Below, piece by piece: positions 37,301-46,051 of a stretch of DNA of 64,000 nt. A program made the translations under genes and the position numbers. Position 1 is the stretch's first letter. The number at the start of each line of letters is the position of its first letter. Source of the stretch: Lacipirellula parvula (GTDB lineage Bacteria; Planctomycetota; Planctomycetia; Pirellulales; Lacipirellulaceae); NCBI RefSeq assembly GCF_009177095.1, contig NZ_AP021861.1, positions 2,834,501 through 2,898,500 of the forward strand. The letters run 5' to 3'. The notes under the pieces were generated by a model. It was given only the letters and a program-made list of their open reading frames with translations. It was not told the origin of the DNA and did no database searches.

Positions 37301-37757
37301 GTACGAAAGCTGGAAGCTGCCGTTCTCCGTGATCCTCGTCGTGCCGATGTGCTTGCTCTGCTCAGTGACGGGCATGCTCATCGCCGCGATGCCGGTCGAC
37401 ATCTTTGTGCAGATCGGTTTCATCGTGCTCGTCGGTCTCGCGGCGAAGAACGCAATTCTCATTGTCGAGTTCGCTCACCAACTCCATTTGGAAGGCAAGC
37501 CGCTCGACGAAGCGACGGTCGAAGCGTGCCGCTTGCGGCTGCGGCCGATCATCATGACCAGCTTCGCGTTCATCCTCGGCGTCGTACCGCTGGTGCTCGG
37601 CACCGGGGCAGGGGCCGAGATGCGGAACTCGCTCGGCACGGCCGTGTTCAGCGGCATGATCGGCGTGACGTTCTTCGGCATCTTCCTGACGCCGGTGTTC
37701 TTCTACGTGATGGAACGCTTCGGCCGGAAGAAGAAGGCCGCGGAGCCACCCCACTAG
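34326..37757 (+). CDS. RND efflux permease (AcrB/HAE1 family) with extra membrane insertion
   Basis: This 1143-residue inner-membrane drug/proton antiporter is about 100 residues longer than AcrB. It starts with ARFFIERPIFAWVLSIVI and keeps family signatures. The TM4 proton-relay acids are at GIVVDDAIVVLENVER, and the C-terminal half is normal (VLVGLAAKNAILIVEFA, RLRPIIMTSFAFILGVVPL). Between TM6 and TM7, at about 515-600, lies an insertion with two added hydrophobic segments (WWIFCLFGGLLTYWLGANF and MSIAYFAVGFVLGGYVGKM). A His/Gly-rich loop (HDAPPADGHGEGGHGWG) separates them. It works with the adaptor upstream and the channel protein encoded convergently downstream. Confidence 0.95.
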   Translation: MLARFFIERPIFAWVLSIVILLAGGVSVVTLPVAQYPDITPPTVQVTASYPGASAQVVCDAVAAPIEEQVNGVEGLLYMSSQCTNDGAYNLTLTFELGTDLDMATVLVQNRVSWAMAQLPVQVQMQGINTKKKSPSILLAINLISPGGTYDDIYLSNYATIQVKDEIFRLDGVGDITYLGERDYSMRAWLDPQKLTSRNISVNEVISAVQNQNMQVAAGTIGRQPVPEGQQFQLTLTTLGRLQDPDQFGDIIIKTSQGNDQTGRPSTQVVRLRDVARVELGAQQYDQICKLDGMPSVALAIFQQPGSNAMKVAKEIKEKMEELKKSFPADLDYRIVYDTTPFIQESVNEVFKTLRDAVILVAIVVLFFLQDWKAMILPMIDVPVSLVGAFAVLAVMGFSLNNLTLFGLVLAIGIVVDDAIVVLENVERQMATGLDAKTATIKAMDEITGPIVAITLVLSSVFLPSVFMPSITGQFYRQFALTISAAMVISAMNAMTLTPSRAASVFSTEHVDEHGEPMREALPWWIFCLFGGLLTYWLGANFLGGVFGHDAPPADGHGEGGHGWGMSIAYFAVGFVLGGYVGKMIILPVNRVLAKFFGAFNRLFDRITDGYSSIVKRSIRVSLMVLAIYGGLLYLTAHELVVAPKGFIPTQDQGYLLVNVQLPDSASVQRTEAVMDKLAQLALGDPDDPNKPGIPGVQHMMSVAGQSVLLSANASNFGSCFCILKPFEERHSHDEYDAVVAEKLRAIVAQEIPEAQINIFRAPPIQGLGTSAGFKMQIEQRGYIDLHQLQSDADEMVAEAAKNPDLLGVSTMFRAETPQIYLDIDRTKCESLGVAMNDAFTALQVYMGGYYVNLFNEFGRTWQVNLLAEPSFRTQVDDLNQLYVRNRLGDMVPLATLMQEQDVGGPVMVNRYNMYASASIQGLPAQGTSSGTAMEMMEELADNLGLSFQWTEIAFMQQEPVTVGTFEISAGLVGIFVFALGAILVFLVLAAKYESWKLPFSVILVVPMCLLCSVTGMLIAAMPVDIFVQIGFIVLVGLAAKNAILIVEFAHQLHLEGKPLDEATVEACRLRLRPIIMTSFAFILGVVPLVLGTGAGAEMRNSLGTAVFSGMIGVTFFGIFLTPVFFYVMERFGRKKKAAEPPH

Positions 37758-37774
37758 TAGCAGTGCCCAAATAG

Positions 37775-37795
37775 CCGGACCGCCACGCGGTCCGG
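37775..37795. repeat. Hairpin repeat between convergent permease and channel genes
   Basis: A perfect 9-bp stem with loop CAC (CCGGACCGC / GCGGTCCGG) follows TAGCC, as in the repeat at 31719-31739. It lies between stops at 37757 and 37814 and could end both transcripts, but it has no T-run. Confidence 0.7.
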
Positions 37796-37813
37796 TAGTG
37801 GCTCCGTCACACG

Positions 37814-39463
37814 CTAAGAACCGAGTTCTAAAGCTACCGGTTGCACAAGCGAAGGCCCGCCGCGCGAATCAGCCGCCGGGGGCGTCGGCACGACCGGCCC
37901 AGGACCTGGCGCAGGCAGCGGCAAATTCTCTGGGTGATCCGACTCTGTTGGAGCCTGGTCCACGCCCGCTCCATCAGTTGGCGGCAGCGCCACGGGCCCC
38001 TGCGACGCTTCGAGCCGAATCTGCCAACCGCCGCCGAGCGCGCGGTAGACCTCGATCAGCCCGAGCGCAATATCGCCTTCCGCCTGAGCATACAGATCTT
38101 GCTGCTGCACCAGGTTCTGTTCAATGAGCACGACGCGATTGAAGTCAATCATGCCGAACTCGTACTGCTTGAGCGACACGTTGGTCGCCCGCACCGAGGC
38201 GTCGACGCTCTCGTTCAGGAATCGCGCCTGCTCCTGCGAACGCAAGAACTGCACAAGCCCCGATTCGACTTCGGCGTTCGCCTTCAAGACCGTGTTCTGG
38301 TAGAAGGCGATCAACTCAGCGAGGCGCGCATCTTGCGCCCGTACGGCGTTGAGCAACCGGCCATAGTTGAGGACGTTCCACTGGAAGCTTGGGCCGATCG
38401 TCCCCTGCAGCGCGTCGCTTGTGAACAGGTTGCTGAATTCTTTCGACGACACGCCGACGGCGCCGGTGATGCCAATATGCGGGTAGAGGTCAGACTCCGC
38501 GACGCCGACGCGAGCGCTCTGCGCGGCGACTTCGCGTTCAGCCCGCCGCACGTCGGGCCGCTGCGTCAGCAAACTCGCGGGGATGCCCACGGCCACCGCT
38601 GGCGCCGCCGTCGGAATCGCCCCTTTGCCGATCATCCGATCCAAATCGGTCGGCGGAATGCCCATCAAAATGCAGAGCCGCAACTCGGCCTGCCGCAGCG
38701 GAATTTCTAGCTGTGGTTCGAGCGCCTGCGTCTGAGCGAGGTTGCTCTTCGCCTGATCGACGTCGAGTTCGCTCACCATGCCGCCCGAGAATTTCGCGCT
38801 GACGATCTTCAGCGTCTCGGTTTGCAGCGTTGCATTCGCCCGCACGAGTTCAATTTGCTTCTGGAACGTGCGGACTTCGACGTATGCCGCGGCGACGTCG
38901 GCCAGCATTGTCACCAGCACGTCGTCGTAGTTTTCCACCGACGCGTCGAGATCGGCGTCAGCCGCTTCGATCGCCCGGCGATAGCGGCCCCAGAAATCGA
39001 GTTCCCAACCGAGGTTGAAGCCACCTTCGTATTGATCGAAGAACCGGTCCTGCAGGAAGCCGGTGTTCGCTGCCTGATTGCTCATCGCGTTGCGCGAGTA
39101 GCCGCCGGCGACGTCTTGCTGCTGCGGGAAGAACTCGCCGACGGTCACGGCCCGTACGGCGCGGGCTCGCATTACGCGGAAGCCCGCTTCACGCAGCGAA
39201 AGGTTTTGATTGACGGCGTTGTTGATCAGCGCATCAAGCGCCGGGTCGTTGAAGACGGTCCACCACCGTTCGAGGTGGGGCGATTCCTCGCGGATGCGAA
39301 CGTCGGCGGCGTCGATCCAGTCGGCCGCCACCGGGGCGACTGGCTTATTATAGTTAGGGCCGACCTTGAAGCCGTTCTGGACGTACTCGCGCATCGGCGT
39401 GCAGCCGCACGTCGCCACGAGCACACCCGTCAGTAACGGCGATCGCCGAAATCCCCCCCGCAT
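37814..39463 (-). CDS. Outer-membrane efflux channel (NodT/OprM family)
   Basis: This 549-residue TolC-like protein starts with a hydrophobic leader and Cys-rich ATCGCTPM. An imperfect lipobox suggests lipid attachment. The NodT family start follows (VGPNYNKPVAPV...W and LERWWTVFNDPALDALI). The two TolC repeats are seen as FNLGWELDFWGRYRRAIEAA and FQWNVLNYGRLLNAVRAQ, with RPDVRRAEREVAAQ between them. The last 60 residues are a Pro/Ala-rich extension. It probably forms the exit duct for the adjacent RND pump, although it is transcribed towards it rather than with it. Confidence 0.93.
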   Translation of the reverse strand: MRGGFRRSPLLTGVLVATCGCTPMREYVQNGFKVGPNYNKPVAPVAADWIDAADVRIREESPHLERWWTVFNDPALDALINNAVNQNLSLREAGFRVMRARAVRAVTVGEFFPQQQDVAGGYSRNAMSNQAANTGFLQDRFFDQYEGGFNLGWELDFWGRYRRAIEAADADLDASVENYDDVLVTMLADVAAAYVEVRTFQKQIELVRANATLQTETLKIVSAKFSGGMVSELDVDQAKSNLAQTQALEPQLEIPLRQAELRLCILMGIPPTDLDRMIGKGAIPTAAPAVAVGIPASLLTQRPDVRRAEREVAAQSARVGVAESDLYPHIGITGAVGVSSKEFSNLFTSDALQGTIGPSFQWNVLNYGRLLNAVRAQDARLAELIAFYQNTVLKANAEVESGLVQFLRSQEQARFLNESVDASVRATNVSLKQYEFGMIDFNRVVLIEQNLVQQQDLYAQAEGDIALGLIEVYRALGGGWQIRLEASQGPVALPPTDGAGVDQAPTESDHPENLPLPAPGPGPVVPTPPAADSRGGPSLVQPVALELGS

Positions 39464-39899
39464 CGGTCGAACGTCCCCCCCGAGACTTCGTCGATTGGCG
39501 TCAGCTGCACCGCGACCTGCTGGCCGCGCGAAGAGTGCGCACCTGTACCGCCGTTCGTCACTATCGGCACGACCGCCAGAGTCGATCTAGTTTTTCGCCA
39601 GTGGGGAGCCGGCTGCTGGCAGGACCGCGCCCGGGCGGACGGGGGGGCGCGGCGCCGGTAAGCCGCGCAGAACACGCCATCTATTCGCATTGCGGAATTG
39701 AGGCGGGCTCTTAGAATGCGGAAGTCAACGCTGGCAGCCAGCGGCGACCCGGCCAGCAAGCCCTCGTTTGGCCGGCATTCCCACGGCTCGGATTCTCTCC
39801 CTTGAATCATCTTCAGCGATCCGTTCGCCGCTCCGCTCGCGTGGCGGGAGTCAGTCTCGGCAGTCGGCCAGCGGTATTCGCCGGCGAGGCGGGCAGCCG
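39464..39899. other. 436-base divergent intergenic region
   Basis: This region lies between the divergent channel and MFS genes. It must hold their promoters, but I see no confident boxes, repeats or RNA motifs. The frame of the MFS gene is open through part of it, but without domain content. Confidence 0.5.
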
Positions 39900-41264
39900 A
39901 TGAGCACTGCTCCCGACGACGATCCCGAGTCGCTCCTTACGGTCGTTCCGCCGGAGCAGATCCCCGTTCCGGCTCCGGTGCCCGAGGAGGTCACGCACGT
40001 TGGCGTTACCTTACGGTCGAAGATCGGCGTGAAACTCGCCATTGTGATGTTCCTGCACCACTTCTCGGTAGGAGCATGGATCGTCACGCTTAGCAGCTAT
40101 GTCAACGCGAACGCCGGCGACGCCGGGCTGGCGATTTTTGCCGCTGGCTTCGTGGGCAAGGTCTACAGTGCGGGCCCCTTGGGCGGCATGATTTCCCCGT
40201 TTATCACGGGATTTTTAGCTGACCACTACTTCTCGACTGAGCGGCTAATGGTGCTGCTCAACATCGGCGCCGCGACAGCCCTCTACGGCGCGATCAACGC
40301 CGATTCGCAGTCGACGTTCTACTTGGCGGCGCTCGCCTACCACGTCTGTTTTATTCCGAGTTTCGCCTTGGCGACCTCGATGGCGCTTCACCACCTGAAA
40401 CAGCCGGAACGCGACTTTCCCGCGATCCGCGCTTGCAGCACTTCGGGGTGGGTCACCGCCGGATTTTTCGTCGGCTGGTTTTGGCCTTGGATGACGGGGA
40501 GCTCGATCGAAGCGACCGCGACCCCCATGAAAATCGCGATGGTCGGCCAACTAGTAACGGCAGCATTTTGTCTCGTACTCCCCCACACGCCTCCCACCAA
40601 TCGGCAACCGGCGGGGCAGGGGGGAGGATTCTCGCTGGCGGCCACCGTCGACCTCCTAAAAAACCCCCGCTTCCTGTTCCTACTCGCCTTGGCCGTGCTG
40701 GCGCACGCGCCGCCGCAGTTTTACTATTCCTATCTGAACGTCTACCTCAACACCTGGATCGATATGACCGACACCGCCGCCAAGATGGCGCTCGGGCAGG
40801 TCGTGGAAGTCTGCTGCATGATTTTCCTGCCCGCACTGCTACTGCGGATCAGCGTGAAAACCTCGATTTTGATCGGCTTGGCGATCTGGACGCTGCGGCT
40901 TTGCATCCTGTCAGCTAGCGCCTCGCCCGAGATGTGGGGCCGGACGGGCTGGATCTATTTCGTCATCCTGATTCACGGGTTCGCGTTCACGCTGGTGTCG
41001 ATTTCCCTGCAACTCGACGTCGACCGCTGCGCCGGCCGGAAGCGGCGGGCGACCGCTCAAGGATTGCTAGCAATGTCGATGTCGGGGTTCGGCTCGTTTA
41101 TCGGGGCAGAGATTTCGGGCGAAGCTGGCGCCCGCTGGCTGCCTGCGGAATTGGAGCAAGCTACCGCGGGCGGTTGGCATTCTTTCTGGCTCCTGCCAGC
41201 GGTTCTGATGGGCGGGGTCTTCTTCATCACGGCCCTGTTTCTGCCGCAAGACAAGAAGCAGTAA
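39900..41264 (+). CDS. MFS permease, nucleoside:H+ symporter type
   Basis: This 454-residue membrane protein is predicted to have about 12 helices and resembles the NupG/XapB nucleoside permease group. Family-like segments are KIGVKLAIVMFLHHFSVGAW, PLGGMISPFITGFLADHYF, FPAIRACSTSGWVTAGFFVG and LQLDVDRCAGRKRRATAQGL. It likely imports a nucleoside or related sugar compound; the substrate is not certain. Start MSTAPDDD is chosen because the 44 residues upstream in frame look like translated intergenic DNA. It stands alone, with a PEP-CTERM gene downstream under its own promoter. Confidence 0.87.
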   Translation: MSTAPDDDPESLLTVVPPEQIPVPAPVPEEVTHVGVTLRSKIGVKLAIVMFLHHFSVGAWIVTLSSYVNANAGDAGLAIFAAGFVGKVYSAGPLGGMISPFITGFLADHYFSTERLMVLLNIGAATALYGAINADSQSTFYLAALAYHVCFIPSFALATSMALHHLKQPERDFPAIRACSTSGWVTAGFFVGWFWPWMTGSSIEATATPMKIAMVGQLVTAAFCLVLPHTPPTNRQPAGQGGGFSLAATVDLLKNPRFLFLLALAVLAHAPPQFYYSYLNVYLNTWIDMTDTAAKMALGQVVEVCCMIFLPALLLRISVKTSILIGLAIWTLRLCILSASASPEMWGRTGWIYFVILIHGFAFTLVSISLQLDVDRCAGRKRRATAQGLLAMSMSGFGSFIGAEISGEAGARWLPAELEQATAGGWHSFWLLPAVLMGGVFFITALFLPQDKKQ

Positions 41265-41346
41265 TGGCTTAGCGATTTCGGAACCAACCGTTGCACACCG
41301 CCACATCGGCTTACGAGATTTTCACCTAATTTGGTAAGCGTTAGGT

Positions 41347-41374
41347 TTGCACTTTCCCGAATTGCTGATACAAT
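41347..41374 (+). promoter_or_regulatory. Candidate sigma-70 promoter for the small PEP-CTERM gene
   Basis: TTGCAC and TACAAT are separated by 16 bases and lie 92 bases before the ATG at 41466. GGAG sits 9 bases before that ATG. Confidence 0.5.
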
Positions 41375-41465
41375 CGACACCAAGGGTCGGACTACATCTT
41401 GCTTATCATCCGGATCACGCGCTCGGGCAACAGCGCGTCATTACATCGTTGAGGAGAGCGTTCTA

Positions 41466-42260
41466 ATGATGTTGAGAACTCGAAAAGCTTTCTCGGCAAG
41501 CGCCGCTGCGCTTGTTCTGGCCCTCTTGGCCTTCGCCCCAGTAGCTCGGGCGGCTTCTATCAACTACGGGAACTTCGGCCCAATCGCGCCGGGGCTTACC
41601 TTCACGGCTGTGACCGAGTCCTCTGGCACTGATGTCGTGCCGCTGTACGGTCCTCCGGTTCCATTCGTCACTGGGCTCGACTTCGACCCCAAGAGTTTTG
41701 TCGCTTCGGGCGCCGGCGGTTCTGCCGACATTACCGACGGGCAGATGAACTTTGGGGTTTCCGGCCAGGTGAGCGGAAACAACATCGTCGCGATCGGCGG
41801 CATCAGCCTCAACGAAGGCGGTGATTACACGGTCGTCGGTACCGGAACGGCTGCGACTCAAGTGGTCGGCGGCGCCATCCTCGCCGTGAAGGTCACTGAG
41901 ATTGACGGCGTCGCGGTCGCCCCGATTAGCCTGTCGCCAACCAATGCGTCGGTGACTTACAATCTCGTGGCGAATGCCGGCGTCGTCAAACCATGGTCGC
42001 TGGGAGTCTTCGTCGACGTCGAAGCTCAACTGACCACGCTTGGCGTGCCATTCGTCGTTGGCGCCACCAAGGCTGAGGTCGTGATCAACAATCAGTTGGT
42101 CGCCATCAGCGAGGCAGCCAGCGTCTCCTTCATTGCGAAGAAAGATTTTGTGATCGGCGTTGTGCCGGAGCTTGGCACCTTGCCTGAGCCGGGCACGCTC
42201 GGCATGGCCGGCCTCGCCCTCTGCGGCATCGGCGCCGTTTCCCGCCGGAAGCGCAGCTAA
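41466..42260 (+). CDS. Small PEP-CTERM exported protein
   Basis: This 264-residue protein has a signal peptide at 1-29 (LLAFAPVARA). A beta-rich middle is without a recognised catalytic motif (SINYGNFGPIAPGLTF, QMNFGVSGQVSG). It ends in a standard PEP-CTERM tail: LPEPGTLGMAGLALCGIG and SRRKRS. It should be exported, then processed at PEP by exosortase. Strong GGAG spacing supports the ATG at 41466; the frame extends to 41331. A perfect terminator follows at 42295. Confidence 0.9.
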   Translation: MMLRTRKAFSASAAALVLALLAFAPVARAASINYGNFGPIAPGLTFTAVTESSGTDVVPLYGPPVPFVTGLDFDPKSFVASGAGGSADITDGQMNFGVSGQVSGNNIVAIGGISLNEGGDYTVVGTGTAATQVVGGAILAVKVTEIDGVAVAPISLSPTNASVTYNLVANAGVVKPWSLGVFVDVEAQLTTLGVPFVVGATKAEVVINNQLVAISEAASVSFIAKKDFVIGVVPELGTLPEPGTLGMAGLALCGIGAVSRRKRS

Positions 42261-42294
42261 GTTGCCAAACGCTGCTTCCTGAACAGATCTCCTC

Positions 42295-42329
42295 AAAAGG
42301 CCTCCTTCGTTTGAAGGAGGCCTTTTTTT
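42295..42329. terminator. Bidirectional intrinsic terminator
   Basis: A 14-bp perfect stem (AAAAGGCCTCCTTC, loop GTTT, complement) is followed by seven T. It ends the PEP-CTERM gene on the plus strand. Its A-run can serve the Tad operon ending at 42418 on the minus strand. Confidence 0.95.
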
Positions 42330-42417
42330 ATTGTCCGAAACGCCGCCGCAATGCTGCCTCTGCCGGTCCCTGAGCTGAATCGCGGCAATGAGCTTCGACG
42401 AACCTTCGGCGTTGCGG

Positions 42418-43398
42418 TTACTGGGCGCCCATCGTCGGGAACAACTCGTTGACCATCGTGATGGCCGCCGGCCCGACGAGCACCACGAAGATCGCCGGGA
42501 AGATGAACAGCACGAGCGGGAAGATCAGCTTCACCGCCGTCTTCGCGGCCTTCTCTTCGGCCAGTTGGCGACGCCGCGTCCGCATCGAATCGCTTTGCAC
42601 GCGCAGCGCCTGAGCCACGCTGGAACCGAATTTATCGGCTTGAATCAGAATCGCCGCGAGCGCCTTCAAGTCGTCGACGCCCGTGCGCGACCCGAGATCG
42701 TGCAGCACTTCAGTCCGCGCGCGGCCCATCTGCAACTGCATGTTGCTCAGCGCGAATTCTTCCGAGATGACCTTGTAGGTCTTCTTCATTTCATCGGTGA
42801 CCTTCCGCATGGCTTGGTCGAGACCGAGGCCGGCTTCCACGCACACCACCATCAAGTCGAGTGCATCCGGCAGGCCGTAGAAGATGTTGTCTTGCCGACC
42901 CTTTCTGATAACCCACAGAATGACTTCCGGGAGGTAGAAGCAAACGCCGGCGATGATGCCGGTGTAAGTGAGCGCATCTTTGTTGACGCCCTTGGTGAGC
43001 AGCATGACGCCGCCGCCCAGGAAGAAACCGGCCCCCAGGGCGAGAATCTTCAGCGACCAGTACATCTGCGGCGCGTTGGCGCCGCGGAAGCCGGCCATAT
43101 TCAGCTTTTCGCGGACTTTGCTAACTTCGGCCTCGGTCTTCGGCTGCAGCGGAGCCGAGAGCGCGGGTGACGCCTTCTCCAGCACCTTCGAGATCGCGCC
43201 GACTTTGCTCGATTTGCCGCTCAGCAGATCGCTCTTACGCGAGTTCGGTTCGCGGTACTCCTCAAGGCGCTGCTCAGCGCGCGGCTTGCTGCGCGACATC
43301 GTGTCGAGCACCCACCACGCGACGGCGGCGACGGCGCCGAACACGGCCATCTGCGTGATCGTCGATTGGCTGACCAAAGCGGCGAGTAGTGGTTCCAT
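42418..43398 (-). CDS. tadC: Tad pilus inner-membrane platform protein TadC
   Basis: This 326-residue type II secretion system F-domain protein works with TadB as the platform for Flp pilus assembly. Hydrophobic segments lie at about 15-32, 118-140, 143-165 and 290-315. The cytoplasmic T2SSF signature is LPDALDLMVVCVEAGLGLDQAMRKV with LGSRTGVDDLKALAAILIQ. It lies 2 bases after tadB and is the last gene of the minus-strand tad operon. A terminator follows. Confidence 0.93.
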   Translation of the reverse strand: MEPLLAALVSQSTITQMAVFGAVAAVAWWVLDTMSRSKPRAEQRLEEYREPNSRKSDLLSGKSSKVGAISKVLEKASPALSAPLQPKTEAEVSKVREKLNMAGFRGANAPQMYWSLKILALGAGFFLGGGVMLLTKGVNKDALTYTGIIAGVCFYLPEVILWVIRKGRQDNIFYGLPDALDLMVVCVEAGLGLDQAMRKVTDEMKKTYKVISEEFALSNMQLQMGRARTEVLHDLGSRTGVDDLKALAAILIQADKFGSSVAQALRVQSDSMRTRRRQLAEEKAAKTAVKLIFPLVLFIFPAIFVVLVGPAAITMVNELFPTMGAQ

Positions 43399-43400
43399 TG

Positions 43401-44363
43401 TCAGACTCGAATGTTGATGATCTTGCGGATGACCAAAGCGCCGACGAACTGCAGGATGATGCCTCCGATGAGCATCTTCTTGCCGAGTTCATCGGTGAAC
43501 AGGACCATCAAATAGTCCGGATTCATCCGATATACGGCGAGGAACAACAGCGGCGGCAATGCGAGCAACACGATGCCCGACAAACGGCCTTCGCCAGTAA
43601 GGGCCTGCACTTGACCCCAGATTTTGAACCGCTCGCGGACGAGCGTGCCGATCTTGTCGAGAATTTCCGCTAAGTCGCCGCCCGTCTGGCGTTGCAGAAT
43701 CACGGCGGTGACGAAGAACTTCAAATCGAGATTCGGCACCCGTTCGGTAAGGGCGTCGAGGGCTTCTTCAAACGGCAGGCCCAGGTTTTGCTCTTCGAAC
43801 ACGCGGCCGAATTCTCGTCCGATTGGTTCGGCCATCTCCGTGGAGACAAGACGGAAGCCCGCTGCCAAGCTGTGACCGGCGCGCAACGCCCGTGAAACAA
43901 GTTCCAGGGCCTCGGGCAACTGAGCAGCGAACTTGCCCAACCGCCGTTTACGCATGAACATCAGCCACGCCATCGGCAACAGCGCGAAGCCGAAGCCAAC
44001 GACGGGGGCAAAGGCATAGTGGACGCCAACGTAGGCACACGCGAGAAACGCCACGAATCCAAGTGCGGCGGAAATCGCCACGAACTTCGTCACCGACATA
44101 TGGACGTCGGCCTGGCTAAACACACGCGGCAGATTGAACCAACGCGAGACGACCGATTCCAGGAAGCCTTTGCCGGCGCCCCGTTCTTTGGCCAATATCT
44201 GCGTTAGCTCGGCGAGCGTGCCTTCGCCGCCGCCCTTGCCGGTCAGCGTGTTAAGCCGCCCCTCCATTTGCGAGATCGACTTGTCGCGCATCAGCGCCGC
44301 GATCGCGACGACGAGTAGCGTCACGCCGACGAACACCGCGCCGATGATCAGGATTGTAAGCAT
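43401..44363 (-). CDS. tadB: Tad pilus inner-membrane platform protein TadB
   Basis: This 320-residue T2SSF-domain protein has hydrophobic segments at about 1-25, 93-135 and 260-315. The conserved core is LPEALELVSRALRAGHSLAAG with LGLPFEEALDALTERVP and FFVTAVILQRQTGGDLAEIL. It pairs with TadC as the base of the Flp pilus motor and is driven by the CpaF ATPase encoded just upstream (45-base gap). Length and topology are normal for the family. Confidence 0.93.
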   Translation of the reverse strand: MLTILIIGAVFVGVTLLVVAIAALMRDKSISQMEGRLNTLTGKGGGEGTLAELTQILAKERGAGKGFLESVVSRWFNLPRVFSQADVHMSVTKFVAISAALGFVAFLACAYVGVHYAFAPVVGFGFALLPMAWLMFMRKRRLGKFAAQLPEALELVSRALRAGHSLAAGFRLVSTEMAEPIGREFGRVFEEQNLGLPFEEALDALTERVPNLDLKFFVTAVILQRQTGGDLAEILDKIGTLVRERFKIWGQVQALTGEGRLSGIVLLALPPLLFLAVYRMNPDYLMVLFTDELGKKMLIGGIILQFVGALVIRKIINIRV

Positions 44364-44408
44364 GAACGTCTCGCTGACTTAGGAATGGCTCTTCTGCCGA
44401 CGGCTCGA

Positions 44409-45737
44409 TCAATCTCGGAGCATGATCCGTTCGCGGAACACGCTCGCGGGCAATCGGACGCCGTGCGACTCGAAGCGCGGAATGAACGACGGGCGGATGC
44501 CGGTTGCTTCGAACCGACCGACGCCGCGGCCGTTCTCGTTCACGCCTTCGAGAACGTACTTGAAAATGTCTTGCATGATGATGGTGTCTTGCTCCATCCC
44601 CATGATTTCGGTAATCGCAGTCACCTTACGCGGCCCGCCCGGCAGCCGGTTGACCTGCACGATCAAGTCGACGGCGCTCGAGATCTGCTGCCGCATCGCT
44701 TTGATGGGCATTTCGAAGCCCGCCATCATGATCATCGTTTCCAAGCGAGCGATCGCGTCGCGCGGCGTATTGGCGTGGCACGTCGTGAGCGAACCTTCGT
44801 GGCCCGTATTCATCGCTTGCAGCATGTCGAGCGTTTCCGGACCGCGACACTCGCCGATGATGATCCGGTCTGGCCGCATACGCAGACAGTTGCGCACGAG
44901 GTCGGTCGCCGTGATGCGTCCCTTACCTTCAATGTTCGGCGGGCGCGTTTCCAGCCGCACGATGTGTTGTTGCTGCAGCTGCAGTTCCGCCGCGTCCTCG
45001 ATCGTCACGATGCGGTCGTGATTCGAAATAAAGCTTGACAGCGTGTTGAGCAGCGTCGTCTTACCGGAGCCGGTGCCGCCGGAGATGATAATGTTCAGCC
45101 GCGCCTTCATGGCGCCTTCGAGCAGCATGACCATTTCGGGCGTCATGCTTTTGTAGTTCAACAGGTCTTCGAGCTTCAGCGGATTCGAGCCGAACCGCCG
45201 AATCGTCACGCTCGGGCCGTCGAGCGCGAGCGGCGGGATGATCGCGTTCACGCGGGAGCCGTCGGGCAAGCGGGCGTCGACCATCGGGCAGACTTCGTCG
45301 ACGCGCCGGCCCACCTTCGAGACGATGCGGTCGATGATCTGCATCAAATGCTTGTCATCGCGAAAAGTCACGGTAGATCGTTCGAGCTTGCCGCCGTTTT
45401 CAATGAAGATCGCCTTCGGGCCGTTGATCATGATTTCGCTGATCGCCGGATCCTTTAGCAACATTTCAAGAGGTCCGAGTCCGAAAGTTTCGTCGAGCAC
45501 CTCGTCGATCAGCCGGTCGCGCTCGTTGCGATTGAGGAAGGTGTCTTCCGTATCGCATAAGTGTTCGACGACGAGACGAATTTCGCGGCGCAGGACTTCG
45601 CCTTCGAGGTCGCCGATATGCGACAGATCCAATTTATCGACGAGCTTGGAATGGATCCGCTGCTTGAGCTTCTCGAACTCGGCTTCGCGATCTTTATTGG
45701 CGGGCTGCTGTTGAGCCTGAGTAGCGAGTCGTGTCAT
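44409..45737 (-). CDS. cpaF: Tad secretion ATPase CpaF/TadA
   Basis: This 442-residue hexameric ATPase powers Flp pilus assembly. The N-terminal domain (about 30-190) contains the [12 protein letters not shown] and EIMINGP segments. Walker A is GGTGSGKTT near 220, the Asp box [13 protein letters not shown], and Walker [17 protein letters not shown]. The His box is [17 protein letters not shown]. All catalytic elements are intact. It lies between cpaE, across a 309-base repeat-bearing gap, and tadB. Confidence 0.95.
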   Translation of the reverse strand: MTRLATQAQQQPANKDREAEFEKLKQRIHSKLVDKLDLSHIGDLEGEVLRREIRLVVEHLCDTEDTFLNRNERDRLIDEVLDETFGLGPLEMLLKDPAISEIMINGPKAIFIENGGKLERSTVTFRDDKHLMQIIDRIVSKVGRRVDEVCPMVDARLPDGSRVNAIIPPLALDGPSVTIRRFGSNPLKLEDLLNYKSMTPEMVMLLEGAMKARLNIIISGGTGSGKTTLLNTLSSFISNHDRIVTIEDAAELQLQQQHIVRLETRPPNIEGKGRITATDLVRNCLRMRPDRIIIGECRGPETLDMLQAMNTGHEGSLTTCHANTPRDAIARLETMIMMAGFEMPIKAMRQQISSAVDLIVQVNRLPGGPRKVTAITEIMGMEQDTIIMQDIFKYVLEGVNENGRGVGRFEATGIRPSFIPRFESHGVRLPASVFRERIMLRD

Positions 45738-46046
45738 GGCGGTCGTCTTTTGCTACAAGCTGTTCCGGGAATGCGCACGATCCCCGCATGCGTTGGGGAA
45801 ATACCCCGCGCAACGCCGCTGGGGCGTCAGAAAAGGATAGTTCACGCTGGCGGCCCATGGCGCAAACCCGCAGCCGGCGGAGAATTCGCGGCAGATCGCA
45901 CAAGCGGAATGTTCCGCGTGGAGCGATTGAGTGGCCGTAGGTCAGGCGTTCAGCCTGACAGAAGCGCCGGCAAGGCTGGCGCGTAATCAAGCGACCCGCC
46001 GTCGGGCAGGAATGCCCAACCTACGCATCGGGCAACAATACCCAGC
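45738..46046. other. 309-base gap inside the tad locus, no gene
   Basis: This unusually long gap for a tad operon contains a cluster of hairpins and imperfect direct repeats in its left-hand part, listed separately. No reading frame has protein-like content. It may split the locus into two transcripts. Confidence 0.6.
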
Positions 46047-46051
46047 CTACG
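45937..46051. repeat. Cluster of hairpins and tandem repeat touching the cpaE stop
   Basis: GTCAGGC-GTTCA-GCCTGAC forms a hairpin at 45941-45959, and GCGCC...GGCGC another at 45964-45982. Two imperfect 24-base direct repeats of type TCGGGCA-N6-CCCA-CCTACG lie at 46001-46024 and 46028-46051. The second contains the cpaE stop codon (46047-46049). Such units resemble dispersed planctomycete intergenic repeats. Confidence 0.65.

Noticed and set aside
45937-46051. CRISPR array
   Set aside because: Only two imperfect 24-base copies with 3-base spacing are present. There are no regular spacers and no cas genes.
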